A stretch of 64,000 bases of DNA from Luscinia megarhynchos (Eukaryota > Chordata > Aves > Passeriformes > Turdidae): assembly GCA_034336665.1 (NCBI GenBank), contig CM067564.1, positions 45,754,951 to 45,818,950 on the forward strand. Reading direction: 5' to 3'. Position numbers and translations under genes: made by a program. Below, one piece after another: positions 47,804 through 58,297 of this stretch. The notes below the pieces were generated by a model. It made no database searches. It worked only from the letters and a program-made list of their open reading frames with translations, and was not told the origin of the DNA. How positions within the stretch are numbered: position 1 is the first letter of the stretch; the number at the start of each line of letters is the position of its first letter.

Positions 47804-49529
47804 GCCATTATTATTTTTATTATTATGTGGCTCCACTGAACCAACAAAAGACACTAAAAACAAACAAACAAAAAAATATTTACCAAATCGCCTCCTGAGC
47901 AATTCTAGGAAATCATTTCGGAATTCCCTTAGGGAATTAAAAAAAAAGCATTTTTAGTAAAACTTTAACAACTAGGAAGCAATTTTCTCTTGTCATTAAC
48001 AATTAAACATCTGCAGTATAAAACTGATTACTCTTTTGAGCTGAGCATGATGATATTCAGACACAGCTCCCTTTTTCAGTAGAGCAGGATTAAATGCAGG
48101 ATGAAACACAATATGATACATGCACACACCTCAAATCTCCAAGAGATTAACAGCCTCTCAAAGGGATAAAACAGAGCAAAGGAATCTCAACACTTCCCAC
48201 TAATTGCTGGTGTTTGGTTACCAGGTGTATTCCCAGGCTGACTGACACAGACACAGGGCAGGACAAAGGGCAGAGGGGTGGATGGGGCAGATGGATCACT
48301 CATCTCCCTGCTAATTCCAGGCTAAAGCACAAAGCCTTCTTCAGACTCGTGCTGAGGACAGCTCCAGTCATCCCAGCTGTCATGTAGGTCAGCTGGACAA
48401 AGGCCTGGGAGAAGCTGGGGGATGTCAGTCCCTCCCCTGACTTGTTATCTCTCTGTTGTGGCTCTTTTAGCTCGTGTGTGTGTGGCAGTCACTCAGCCAG
48501 GACAGAAAGGTGAAGTATTTGTAACACTGAGCAATTTTAAACAGGATTAAAAGACGAGACAAAACCGTGAAATTTGACTAAGACCATGGCTTCCTGAAAT
48601 CTCTTACCTAAAGTTTAAAGGTGGCATTGTCTAAATTTTCAATTACAAAAAGAGCTGACACTAATATGTATCACAGTAAAATGTTTTCAATGGGACGTTC
48701 TCGGGCCTTAGGGGTGTGGCTGTGCAGACCTGACACAGGGATGAAGATCTGGGCAAGAATATACAGAAAACTTACTCAGAGAAGTAATCCATGAATTGCT
48801 GAGGATTTTCTGAAGCCAGCAGCAACTGCCTCTGGTGGGACTCAGACATGCAGTGACACTTGAAGCCATTCTATAAAGCAAAAGTAAATATTTTGCTTGT
48901 CTTTGTCTCAATTTGCAACACTCATGGATGAAGAGAATATTAAAATCCTACAAGTGTGATCGTAACTCCCACAATGTTCTCCTCAATAGCACTGGCAACA
49001 TCTACAAGGGAGATTGATAGGTCAAGGGACAATGGCTTTAAACTGATAGAGGACAGGGTTAGATAAGATATTGGAAATAAATTGTTCCCTGCGAGGGTAA
49101 GAAGGCCTTGGCACAGGTTGCCCAGAGAAGCTGTGGCTGCCCCATCCCTGGAAGTGTCCCAAGGCCAGGCTGGACGGGGCTTGGAGCACCGTGGGATAGT
49201 GGAAGCTGTCCCTGCCCATAGCAGGGAGCTGGGAGTCGATGATCTTTAAGGTCCTCTCAACCCAAACCGTCTTGTGATCCTATGAGATCGGAGCTGTCGT
49301 AAGAGCTGACCCCACACCACCCAAGGGGCGCTGACCCCAGGAGAACCGGGTTTGGGGGCTCTTCGACGGGGGTCGGGGCCGAAGGAGCGGGGATCCCCAG
49401 CGCAGCCGCAGTTACCTCATCGCGGCACTGCTTCTGGCACATCTGGCAGTACCAGCGCAGCTTCTGCAGCCCCTTGGACTTGATGCGGTTGGCGATCGCC
49501 TTGGGGCTGAGGAAATCCGACTTTCCCAT
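40264..49529 (-). CDS. KIN: KIN (KIN17), DNA/RNA-binding zinc-finger protein (complete, 13 exons)
   Basis: KIN17 is a nuclear protein that binds curved DNA and RNA and acts in DNA replication, repair and mRNA processing. Exons in transcript order: 49416-49529, 48776-48870, 47884-47927, 47616-47738, 46532-46713, 45571-45619, 45204-45261, 43132-43255, 42591-42641, 42169-42237, 41576-41675, 41211-41311, 40264-40326. They sum to 1173 nt, 390 aa plus stop (human 393). The protein starts MGKSDFLSPKAIANRIKSKG, nearly identical to human. The zinc finger uses C28, C31, H44 and H50 and spans exons 1-2. A winged-helix domain follows (exons 3-5, about 51-160). A lysine-rich nuclear-localisation stretch (KEKKKKSALDEIM, about 250-262) precedes the C-terminal tandem SH3-like/KOW region (about 268-390), with VLNGGYRGNEG and the ending YEDVSKLA. 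The linker in exons 6-8 is the most divergent part. The gene shares a bidirectional promoter with ATP5F1C. Confidence 0.96.
41385..41482 (-). mobile_element. CR1 LINE fragment in a KIN intron
   Basis: Reverse-complement internal piece: CTTTTCCAGGCTGAACAATC, CCAACTCTCTCAGCATGTCT and CTCAGGAGAGGT, the usual CR1 phrase for this region. Confidence 0.8.
47750..47826. repeat. ATT/AAT trinucleotide microsatellite beside KIN exon 4
   Basis: About 18 perfect ATT triplets (47750-47804) and an imperfect tail. On the KIN strand it is (AAT)n ending 12 bp upstream of the acceptor of exon 4 (exon edge 47738), where a polypyrimidine tract and branch point are expected. Confidence 0.95.
49018..49283 (+). mobile_element. 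CR1 LINE 3'-end fragment in KIN intron 1
   Basis: GGGACAATGGCTTTAAACTG, CACAGGTTGCCCAGAGAAGC, GGAAGTGTCCCAAGGCCAGG and the end TTGTGATCCTATGAG. It ends about 130 bp from the donor of KIN exon 1, at the edge of the CpG island, and is itself CpG-containing. Confidence 0.93.
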
Positions 49530-49560
49530 GCCGCCGGTCCGGTTCCGGTCCCGGCCCCGA

Positions 49561-49626
49561 TCCCGATCCCGATCCCGATCCCGATCCCGATCCCGATCCC
49601 GATCCCGATCCCGATCCCGATCCCGA
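49561..49626. repeat. TCCCGA hexamer array (11 copies) in the KIN/ATP5F1C promoter
   Basis: Eleven perfect tandem TCCCGA units, reading TCGGGA on the KIN sense strand, with imperfect copies on the left. It lies 32-97 bp before the KIN start codon, probably within the KIN 5' UTR. Each unit carries a GGG run on the KIN strand and a CpG. Confidence 0.95.
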
Positions 49627-49698
49627 CCAAGCGCCGGCCCGGCTCCCGCCCCCTCCGGAAATGGCGGCGGCGCCCCGGAAGCGGATCCCGGCGGGGCG

Positions 49699-49708
49699 GC
49701 GCATGCGC
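49699..49708. promoter_or_regulatory. NRF1 binding motif
   Basis: GCGCATGCGC is a perfect core of the palindromic nuclear respiratory factor 1 consensus (YGCGCAYGCGCR). It lies 48 bp before the ATP5F1C start codon, the usual position for NRF1 in promoters of mitochondrial protein genes. Confidence 0.75.
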
Positions 49709-49755
49709 GCTGCGGGCGCGCTGACCTTCAGCGGGGCTGTGGTGGAGGCGCCGCC

Positions 49756-52700
49756 ATGTTCGCCCGGGGCGCCGCGGTCGTGCTGGTCCAGCCGCAATGG
49801 TACCGGCACGGGCTGGGACGGGCGCTGTGGGGACGGGGGAACGCGTGCCGATGGCCGGGCTGGCTCTGCGGGCTTGGGGGGAATGGCTTCCTTCGGCTGT
49901 GCGGCGCCCAGGGCGGCGGGGTCGTGGCCCGTGAGGGGCTGCGGGCTCTGAGGGCGGTGCCGGAGCGGGCAGCGGGAGATGGGGGCAGCGGGAGCCGCAG
50001 GGATGAGGGGCCGTCCTGGGTGGGTGAATGGAACAGGCAAGGGTTAAAGATCAGAGTTGTACACCGCAGGAGACCCTGCTCTGGCCAGCAAATGGTGCGG
50101 CTTCCTCTGCTTCGTTTTAATAGTCTTTAGAAACAAATCGCTTTGCATGCATTTTAAGCAAGCATGAAGCTTTGTTTGAAATTTTTGTTTATTTCTAATT
50201 TGCCCTTCCAATGCCCTCGTTTGCTCCGTGCCATTACCCGAGGCGGTGGATAATGCATTAAACCTTTCTGTACTCGGCCCTCTGGGGCCGGTGCGGGGCC
50301 CCTCAGTTCAGGACGGACATCGAGATGCTGGAGCGAGCAAGAGAAGGGCAGGGGAACTGGGGAAGGACCTGCAGCCCAAGTCCTCTGAAGAGCCTGGAGG
50401 AAAGGAGGCTCGGGGTGACCTTATCACTCTGCAGCTCCCTGACAGGAGAGTGCAGTCAGCTGGGAGTTGCTCTCTTCTGCCAGGCAGCCAGCGGCAGGAC
50501 ACGAGGACACAGGTTCAGGTTGTACATTAGGAGGAATTTTTTCACAGAAAGTGTAGTTGGGCATTGGAATGGGCTGCCCAGGGAGGCGGTGGAGTCGCCG
50601 CCCCTGGAGGTGTCTAAAGAAAGACTGCATGTGGCACTCAGTGCCGTGGGTTAGTTGAAAGGTGGTGTTCGGTCATAGGTTGGACTTGCTGATCTCAGAG
50701 GTCTTTTCCAGCCTAATTGTTTCTGTGAAATTATCTAGATGAGGGAAGGATGAAGGTGTGCAGGCAAGCCACAGGTCAGAGTGGCTTGTCTCTGCCATGG
50801 ATATTTTTTAATAAACAGCAAATCCTTGTATTTTCATCACTCTGAAAGGGACCTGCCCTGTGCAGGTGTAGGTTTGCTGGAGAGCTAGTGAATTATCCTA
50901 ATTTCTCCTGCGTTCCTTTTCAGGGGCCAAGTCAGGAATATGGCAACGCTAAAGGACAGTAAGTAAAAGTTTTGTCTGCTCTTGAGAGAGGAAGAGTGTT
51001 GCAGGAAAGTTATATGTTAAAATACAACGTATTGGTAAAATGATTGTGAAACATAACAGTATATCACATATATAGGCCTGCAGTGCTAATTATATTAAAC
51101 AAGTTTCCTTCAGAAAAGGAATTGCTTGAAGTGGTTTGGGCAGTAATTTAGATGTCTTTTTATAGTTTTACTCAAATACATTTTAAAAATAATTTCATCA
51201 TATGTGGTAAACCAGATTTCTGCTCACCTCCGAGAATTAACTTAGTTTGTCTTATGTTATTTCCTTGTGCTTTTATGCAATGTTTGGGAGTTAAAAAGGA
51301 TTGACTGAGTGATTTTAGTGTGATAATGCTTCCTTAAGCCATTCCTCATAGTTCTGATGTAGGGATATGGCCTTGGAATTGTGCTTGTCTATGGGATACC
51401 TGTTCTGGTTTCTTTTTCCATTTGTGCTTTTATAAATGTCATTTTACCACAGTCTGAACATAGGAGGAAATTTTATTCTGTCTTCACACTATGGGGACTT
51501 TTTTGTTTGTTTGTTTCCTCTGCTTGTCATCTATGAATGGTGACATTATACCTCAGTTGACAAATTTGTGAAACAGGTAGATGTGGAAGCAAAGAGAATA
51601 GTAAATAGACTTCATGTTGGGATAAATATTAAATTAATTTTATGTCTGAAGGAAATAACATCTCTCTTGTAAAGATGAATTTTGTTAGCCACGTTTTTAC
51701 TGCTAATACTGAGGTCTTTTATGAGGTTTATTTGTGTGCTGTTTATTTATTTCTTCTTCTTTGAGGAACATGGCAAAATATTCTTGCATGGCTCTTGCTG
51801 GCATTTTGTTTTTTGAGTTTGAGTCATTATGCCCAGTACAGCCCATGACCTTCAACTCTTAACCTTGCAGTCACCAGACGTTTGAAGTCCATCAAGAACA
51901 TCCAGAAGATCACCAAGTCCATGAAGATGGTTTCTGCAGCCAAATATGCAAGAGCTGAGAGGGAGCTGAAGCCTGCGAGGATCTATGGAACAGGAGCTCT
52001 GTGTGAGAGAAAGTTCTTGCACTTAGTCATGGAACAGCAGAAGAGGAGGTTTTCATAGTGGTGATGAAATGGCAAGGCTTTTTAACCTTCCAGTAGTCTG
52101 TGTCTGAAAGAATTTGCACAGTGAACTTCACTGAGTGACATCTGATCAGAGCTGTGATTTGCTTTGAATTGTTTCATGCTCACATTTGGTCTGACCATGT
52201 GAGAACTAGGAGATAAAATTAATCTGGCTGAGATCTGGGGCCCCTTTGGTATTGGTTTTAGTTAGAATAATTGAGAGCATTTTTTATGACTTACTTGCTT
52301 TTTGTCACCCTTGAAAAACATAATGATTTTTTTTTTCAGCTCTTTATGAAAAAGCAGAAATAAAGCCACCTGAGGACAAGAAGAAGCACCTCCTTATTGG
52401 AGTGTCCTCTGACCGAGGCTTGTGTGGTGCTATCCATACATCCATTGCTAAAACCTTGAAGAATGAGATTACCAACCTCTCAAATGCAGGGAAAGAGGTT
52501 ATGGTGGTTGGAGTAGGTGACAAGATCAGAGGCCTGCTTCAAAGGTAAAAAGGATGGGACCCTAAACTTTAGTTTGGGATTTTGTTTTCTGTGGTAGAAA
52601 TTTCAAGACTTTTTGTAAGATTGTGTGCCATTGGCAGGAAATTGCATTTAAGGAAACTGCTAAGTTGAAGTTCCTGTAAAAAAAGATGTGCAAATACCCT

Positions 52701-55700
52701 AAAAAGTGGTTCTGATAATCTCACAAATTGGGAAACTGCTGCACAGCACTATTATATTTTTGAAATAAAAGCTGGAAGCTGACAACTGGTGCTGTTACAC
52801 GTGTGTGTATTGTAAAGCTATTGTAATTTAACTAAAGGCAACGTTTCTTTCAGACCCTAATTCAATAAAATGTTCTGAACACTCCTAAGTTAGAGCCAGT
52901 TACTTCTAGTAAGTCAGTCTTGCTGCGTCGTGCTTCAGAGCATCCAGTTGGTTCTAACCCAGGTTTGCTGTTGCTGCAGGACACATGGTAACTATTTCCT
53001 GGTGACATTCAAAGAAGTGGGACGGAGACCTCCGAGCTTTGGGGATGCCTCAGCCATTGCTTTAGAGCTGTTAAACTCTGGGTTTGAGTTTGATCAAGGC
53101 TCTGTCATCTACAATCGCTTCAGGTAAGGTTGAATGAAACTTCACTGGAAAAATACTTGGCAGAATGCTTCAAAGAGCATATTGCCCAACGAAGTTATAT
53201 GAAAACTGCCTGTGATTTGGCATGTTCACTTGATTTTGTTGCATGTGAAGAACTGGGCTGTTTTTTCTAGTAGCTGTGGTTGGAACTCCTTTTTTACTTG
53301 GGTGTAGTGAACGCTGTTATATTTACAGTCAGCACATCATTCAAGATCTTTTCATCAGGGTTATCACAAAACTTTGTGGCATTGGAAAGTCAGAAGTTGT
53401 CTATTCTAACTTGATTTGAACCATTGAGTTTAGAGGTAGTTGAACTGAAGAGCCTGTTTTGCTCTTTTTGTACAGGTCTGTCATCTCTTACAAGACCGAT
53501 GAAAAACCAATCTTCTCCTTTGAAACTGTGGCTGGCTCTGGTAAGTAGGGAGCTAGAAACCACCAGTTACATGCAGTGATAAATCACAAGAAAAGTACTC
53601 TGCAAATGGGAACATGGTATTGAAACATCTTATTATGGTGCTTGTATCATAAGTTTAAGAGATGGTTTGTATCTCGGCCAGGATCAGTCTAAGGTTGGCT
53701 TACAAAGGTGCTGTGGGGCAAGGAGGCTAAAAGGAAAGTGGTACTAATTCTGGTTTGAGATTCTGCCTCAAGCAAGAATTGTGCATAGGTAAACTCCATC
53801 AGTTCGAAAATTTTCAGCTGAGTAGTGATTGACTTTTCACTGCTCACTAAAAATACTCCAGAATGTTTCTGCAGCATTTTATGGAAAGGTTAAACATAAT
53901 ATAGCAATAGTGTATTTTGCTTTGGTCTGACTTTCCTAATATTAAATAGAATTAAAACATAACATAGTTAACAGAATTATAACTAGCATTGAGATTCTGA
54001 AGGTACACATAATATGTGCAGGAAGTCCCTCTGTGCTGCCTTCAGTATTGAAACAGCTCAGACAAGTAATCTTCTCCATGTCGTTGTATTTTGCTGGAAG
54101 TAGTAAATTTTGGATATATCTAAGGCTGCTCTTCCATGTTTTGCAGAAAGCCTGAGTATCTATGATGATATTGATGCTGATGTGCTGAGAAACTACCAGG
54201 AGTTCACACTAGCAAACATCCTGTACTACTCCCTGAAAGAATCCACCACCAGCGAGCAGAGCGCCAGGATGACTGCTATGGACAACGCCAGCAAGAATGC
54301 TTGTGAGTACTCCCTGGCTTTTCCAGGTCTTCAGTTGTTCAGCAGGAAAGTGCTGACCTCCCTTGGTGTAATTCTTTGCTTCAAAAATCAGCTATTTCCT
54401 CTCTTAATTCCATTTTGTTGAGGGTTTTTTTTGAGCCAGTTCATCTGAGTTTCTGTTTCAAATGTGAGCTATATTTAGTCCCTAGAAAGAGGGATTGCTG
54501 TCAGAAGCAAGCCTCGGGCTGGAAGTGAAATAACATATTATTTAAAAGGCATATGAAATACTAAACTCATCTTATAGTGGCAAAATATTCTCTATGTTCA
54601 TCTCATGTGGCTGCTCTGAGGATTTCCTGAATTTTTACAAATCTTACCTACTCATCCACCAAATATAATTAGTGCAGCACAATTAAAGTTGGGGAAACTT
54701 AAACAGTAGTTAAATACCAGCTGTCATGGAGCAGGTAGAGAATACATGAGTATTCCTTGGAAGGATACTGGTGATTGTGTGAAGCTGAAGTGATGTGCAA
54801 TTGGGCTGCCTGGTGCTGTAGGCATGGCTCTGATGATCAGCTTGAGAGAAAGAGGTGATACTGTCTGTGTTGAAAAATAATTGAGGAAAAATTAATTCAG
54901 AAAAATCTGTCTCCTTTTGCCACAAGTTGAAGGAAATAACAATGCAGTTAATTGACAGTGAAATCTAATTTCAAAGCAAATGATGCATGCTTGTGTTATG
55001 TTACAATAAGCCATGTCATACCTGGTATTTACAAGTCTGCCAGCTGTTCTGCAGATGTTTAACTGACAAGCTGAATTCTCAGGTTTCTAGATTGTTTACT
55101 GGTAATATTACCTGTAGGGTAAAACTGTCAGGAGCACTAAGCCTCTTGGTATTTGCAGTGCTTTACAAGACACTTGGATATTCTGCCCATACAGCTTCCC
55201 TTTATCTGCATTTATAACTCATTTTGTGTTTAAACTCCAATCTTGCCTTTTTCCAGCTGAGATGATTGACAAGCTGACCTTGACGTTCAACCGCACCCGT
55301 CAAGCCGTCATCACCAAGGAGCTCATTGAGATCATCTCTGGTGCTGCTGCTCTGTGAGTATTTGTAGGAACATGCACTCAGAGTTCTTGCAGTCATGTGC
55401 TGCTTGTGTGCCAGGGTAACAGCCAGAGTTTGGGATTGTAGGCCCTAAAAGCAGAGGGAAGGCAGTCCCTTGGCATGGCTCCCAAGCTTTTCAGCTTGTG
55501 CAGTTCTACTAACCAGAGCAAAGTTGGGCAGTTTTTTCTGACCAAATGCAGTTTAAAAGCTGGTAAAAAGATCTTCAACCTCACCACACATCCTTGCCTG
55601 GAGAGGTGAGGATTTTCCTCTTTTCTGGTCTTGGGTAAATTTCATCTCTCCTCCCTTTTACCTGGATGTTTCCTACTTTGCCTGGGCAAATAGCCTGGTG

Positions 55701-56176
55701 GTGTTGAGTGCGGGGAGAGCACGTGGCGTGACTGAAATGCTTCTGGATAAATCAGGTGTTCAGAAGCTGAGAGTTTGGGGGTGGGTATGCAAGGAGGGAA
55801 TTTCCAGAAGTTATGGAATTTGTGTTTTACTTGAAGTTCAGTATTTTGCTTGTTTGCCTGAGGCTGAGGTTTTGTGCAGATGTGTGCTGCAGGTTACAAA
55901 TGTGTGGGCTTAGACCACAATTTGTAACTGCATGTAGCTCATGTGTATTACTGTAACAGTTAAAAATGTGTGCTCTGTATGGAAATACACGTGTTCATAT
56001 CCTGTGTATTTACAGAATGCCTGGATTATGTACTTTATATTATTTTGGTGCTGTATTGTGCTCCTCACAATACATTTGTGGTGATAAATCCATGCAGAGT
56101 TTTGCCTGAATTTGCATGAGTTGCTTCCTAACCTGCTTGTTTTGTTTTTTCTCATAATACCATAACCAGGGATTAA
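49756..56176 (+). CDS. ATP5F1C: ATP5F1C, mitochondrial ATP synthase F1 subunit gamma (complete)
   Basis: The gamma subunit is the central rotor shaft of F1-ATPase in the mitochondrial matrix, coupling c-ring rotation to catalysis in the alpha3beta3 ring. CDS exons: 49756-49799, 50924-50958, 51871-52002, 52340-52544, 52980-53123, 53476-53540, 54147-54302, 55257-55353, 56170-56176, with a noncoding last exon from 56722. They sum to 885 nt, 294 aa plus stop (human 298). The first 21 residues ([15 protein letters not shown]...RNM) are the mitochondrial presequence, four residues shorter than human. Mature sequence begins [20 protein letters not shown], the N-terminal coiled-coil helix. [13 protein letters not shown] marks the Rossmann-like core, and the C-terminal helix [20 protein letters not shown] to [13 protein letters not shown] is essentially identical to human. 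Each splice site is GT-AG and in frame. The start is set by the Kozak-like GCCGCCATGT and the presequence. Confidence 0.97.
50270..50736 (+). mobile_element. CR1 LINE fragment with decayed ORF2 C-terminus in ATP5F1C intron 1
   Basis: The plus frame at 50325-50654 includes [20 protein letters not shown] and [17 protein letters not shown], the C-terminal end of CR1 ORF2. The 3' UTR piece ends at CTAATTGTTTCTGTGA. Confidence 0.92.
55929..56118 (+). promoter_or_regulatory. ATP5F1C: RBFOX-type TGCATG motifs in the intron before ATP5F1C exon 9
   Basis: TGCATG occurs at 55929-55934 and 56113-56118; the second is about 50 nt upstream of exon 9. Fox-1 family proteins bind (U)GCAUG and are known to repress inclusion of exon 9 of the human gamma-subunit gene from the upstream intron. 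Motif and position are seen; the regulatory role in this species is inferred. Confidence 0.65.
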
Positions 56177-56207
56177 TCGGAAAAAGCGGTTCAGCCGAGT
56201 CCAAGAG
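56170..56207 (+). other. ATP5F1C: ATP5F1C alternative exon 9 (38 nt, one extra codon plus stop)
   Basis: The exon is bounded by ACCAG and GTAAAG. Included, it gives L-D-stop (CT|G GAT TAA), the 294-residue form. If skipped, exon 8 joins exon 10 at 56722 and reads CT|G TGA, ending in L without the final aspartate (293 residues). Mammals have the same two forms, with exon 9 excluded in heart and skeletal muscle. The exon is purine-rich after the stop, as expected for a splicing enhancer. Confidence 0.85.
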
Positions 56208-56837
56208 GTAAAGTTATGTCATTGAAATAGAATTGTGTTGTAACATGAATTAACACAGAAAATATGAATTCAGATGAGGAAGTCAGAATTGAGTGGTCTT
56301 GGTCAGAGATAAACTTTTCTTCCTAAAGATCTGTGAAATTGAGTATTTCTAGTTTGATTCTTTCTGGACAAAGAGTTCTTAATTTTCGGTGGTTTTATGG
56401 AAAATATGTCTATGGGAGCATAATCCCACGAGAGTTATAATTTTCTGTGGGGTTTTTTCTCTATTACTGGATTCACTTGCCATTACATTAAAATGTATGT
56501 GTAAGACATACATAAAGAGGTTTTTGTATTTACATGAACATATTCAAAATCTAAAATGTAAGGAAAATTTTGAAATTTAAAATGTAAGAAAAAAGTATGT
56601 TTGAATAGTTTGGAGGGTGGTAAGGAATATTAATGAAGTATTCAGATTGGGGAAGATAACAGCTTAAAATAAATACATAAATAGATGAAAGGGTTTTAAT
56701 TTGTTTCAATTTTCCTTACAGGTGAAGAGGAGCTCTTCTGAGCATATGTGGTTTAGCCTGCCTGTGTCTGTGTTAACAAGACTGGTCTGTTATCTTGTGA
56801 AGAAGTTGAAAAGCCCCAGAAATCTGTAAATTCTTAA

Positions 56838-56843
56838 AATAAA
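56838..56843 (+). terminator. ATP5F1C: ATP5F1C polyadenylation signal
   Basis: AATAAA lies about 115 nt into the last exon (which begins at 56722) and is followed by a TG-rich stretch (TTTTGGTTGTCTGTGG). The last exon is short and noncoding apart from the TGA that is used when exon 9 is skipped. Confidence 0.8.
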
Positions 56844-57267
56844 CAACCTCCATGAAACAGATGATTTTGGTTGTCTGTGGAGCAAATGCTCTTGGAGTCT
56901 AAATACCTGGGTTGGGCTTGGGTGTGCTTTGAAACTTTATTTTTTAAAAGTCTGCATTCTTAATTTATTTGCCGTGTGAAACATGTGAGTGGATGTTTCT
57001 TTTGAAGAATGGAAGAGATTTTGACTTCACCCTGTGTTTGAAAGTGAAGTGACCTGATTTGACAGGTACATTATATTGTGGGCTGAAGGAGGAGATGGGA
57101 AAAGCCTCTACATCACACAGTTGGAACACTGATCTCTTTATTTGAATTTTGTATTGCTACTGTTTCCAGATGTTGACTTTTAAAAATTAACCATGTGATT
57201 AGGTGAGTCACTACAGAGATTATTTAGAATGTACAGTTTATAGCATGGTCAGTGTGTATAGAAATGC

Positions 57268-57552
57268 AAATGTCAGAGTGCTGGAGCACCTCTGCTCTGG
57301 AGACACCCTGAGAGTTTTGTTCAGCCTGGGGAAGGTTCCAGGGATACCTTTCCAGCATCTGAAGTGGCTCCAGGGGAGCTGGAAAAGGACTTTAGATAAG
57401 GGCATGGAGCAACAGGACAAGGGCAATGGCTTTAAACTGATGGAGGGCAGGGGTAGATTGGGTATTGGGAGGAAATTCTTTCCTGTGAGGGTGGAGGGAC
57501 CCTGGCACAGGTTGCCCAGAGAAGCTGATTCTGGCCCCAGTGTGGAGCCCTG
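57268..57552 (+). mobile_element. CR1 LINE fragment, 3' truncated
   Basis: AGTGCTGGAGCACCTCTGCT, AGGGCAATGGCTTTAAACTG and GGCACAGGTTGCCCAGAGAA in order. The CR1 match stops near 57552 and the usual 3' end is missing, suggesting a later insertion or deletion. Confidence 0.85.
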
Positions 57553-58077
57553 AGGGGCAGCACCCTCAGCACCTTGAGCTGTTCACCAAACCAGGAGCTT
57601 CAGGACTTTGTTCTGGGTCCAGGTCCTGCTCTTCAGGCTGCAGATGTGAGATATGGATGGACTGACACAACAGAGTACTCGTAAACCAAAGTGCTAATTT
57701 ATAAACTAACTAGGTTTTTATACTAAAGTTCTATTATTTACAGTTCTGGCCTGCATGGTCTGATTAGTTACACACAACTATTGAGTTACAGTTTAGCTCT
57801 TGTATATTGCCACAGCCACCACTGGGCAAGAGCTCTGCTGCTCCTCCTTGCGTCTCCTACACCACTCAGTTACTGTAAATTTTGTTTCTAGGTCCTTTTT
57901 GCTGCTGGAGTTCCATCCTTTCCCTACCTTTTTTTTTTTTTCCCGATTAAACAACTCGGTCTATCCTTTCCCTATCTGTTATTTTTTCCCAACTAACTCA
58001 CCCAGAAACACTTTTTCCTCATTGCTGCCAATTTGGTGTTCCATCCAGCTGGAAAGAAAAAAAAAGAGAAAAATAAC

Positions 58078-58235
58078 CTTTCTGGGCAGCCTGTTCCAGT
58101 GCTCTACTACCCTCTGTGTAAAGAAGTTCTTCCTCACAATGAGTTAAAACTTGTGATTTGGTTTAGTTTATAGCCATTGCTCCTTATTCTGCCACTGGAC
58201 ATCACGAAGAAGAGTCTGGCACCATCCTCTTGCCA
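58078..58235 (-). mobile_element. CR1 LINE fragment
   Basis: Reverse-complement piece: GGGCAGCCTGTTCCAGTGCT, GTAAAGAAGTTCTTCCTCAC and GAAGAAGAGTCTGGCACCAT. Confidence 0.82.
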
Positions 58236-58297
58236 GCTGTTTCTGAGATATATTGAGAGATTTATATTTATTTAGAGATATTGAGATTACTCATAGA

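Larger units (their letters stand above)
40327..49415 (-). other. KIN: KIN introns: contents
   Basis: Twelve introns. Intron 7 (43256-45203, about 1.9 kb) and the introns at 40327-41210, 42642-43131, 45620-46531, 46714-47615 and 47928-48775 are AT-rich and show no further exon-like sequence. The intron at 41312-41575 holds a small CR1 piece, the first intron (48871-49415) a larger one, and the intron before exon 4 starts its 3' end with an AAT microsatellite. Confidence 0.6.
49530..49755. promoter_or_regulatory. Bidirectional KIN/ATP5F1C CpG-island promoter
   Basis: Only 226 bp separate the KIN start codon (minus) from the ATP5F1C start codon (plus). The stretch is CpG-rich and TATA-less. 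It contains an NRF1-type palindrome (49699-49708), two ETS/GABP-type CCGGAA sites (49655-49660 and 49675-49680), a YY1-like ATGGCGGC (49661-49668) and a TCCCGA hexamer array on the KIN side. NRF1 and GABP sites are the usual drivers of nuclear genes for oxidative phosphorylation, matching ATP5F1C. Human KIN and ATP5F1C are also head-to-head. Confidence 0.85.
49800..56721 (+). other. ATP5F1C: ATP5F1C introns: contents
   Basis: Intron 1 (49800-50923) contains the end of the CpG island and a CR1 remnant. Introns 2-7 (50959-51870, 52003-52339, 52545-52979, 53124-53475, 53541-54146, 54303-55256), intron 8 (55354-56169) and intron 9 (56208-56721) are AT-rich. Apart from the TGCATG motifs in intron 8 I see nothing notable in them. 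Confidence 0.6.
56864..58297. other. Intergenic ATP5F1C/TAF3
   Basis: This stretch holds CR1 fragments (57268-57552 and 58078-58235) and, between them, about 350 bp (57560-57920) of moderately repetitive-looking sequence that could be an old LTR fragment, though I cannot place it in a family. No coding exon is apparent. Confidence 0.45.

Noticed and set aside
49417..50130. Long overlapping frames on both strands across the KIN/ATP5F1C promoter (207 and 218 codons)
   Set aside because: Frame shadows of KIN exon 1, the hexamer array and CpG-island sequence. The true start exons of KIN and ATP5F1C occupy other frames.
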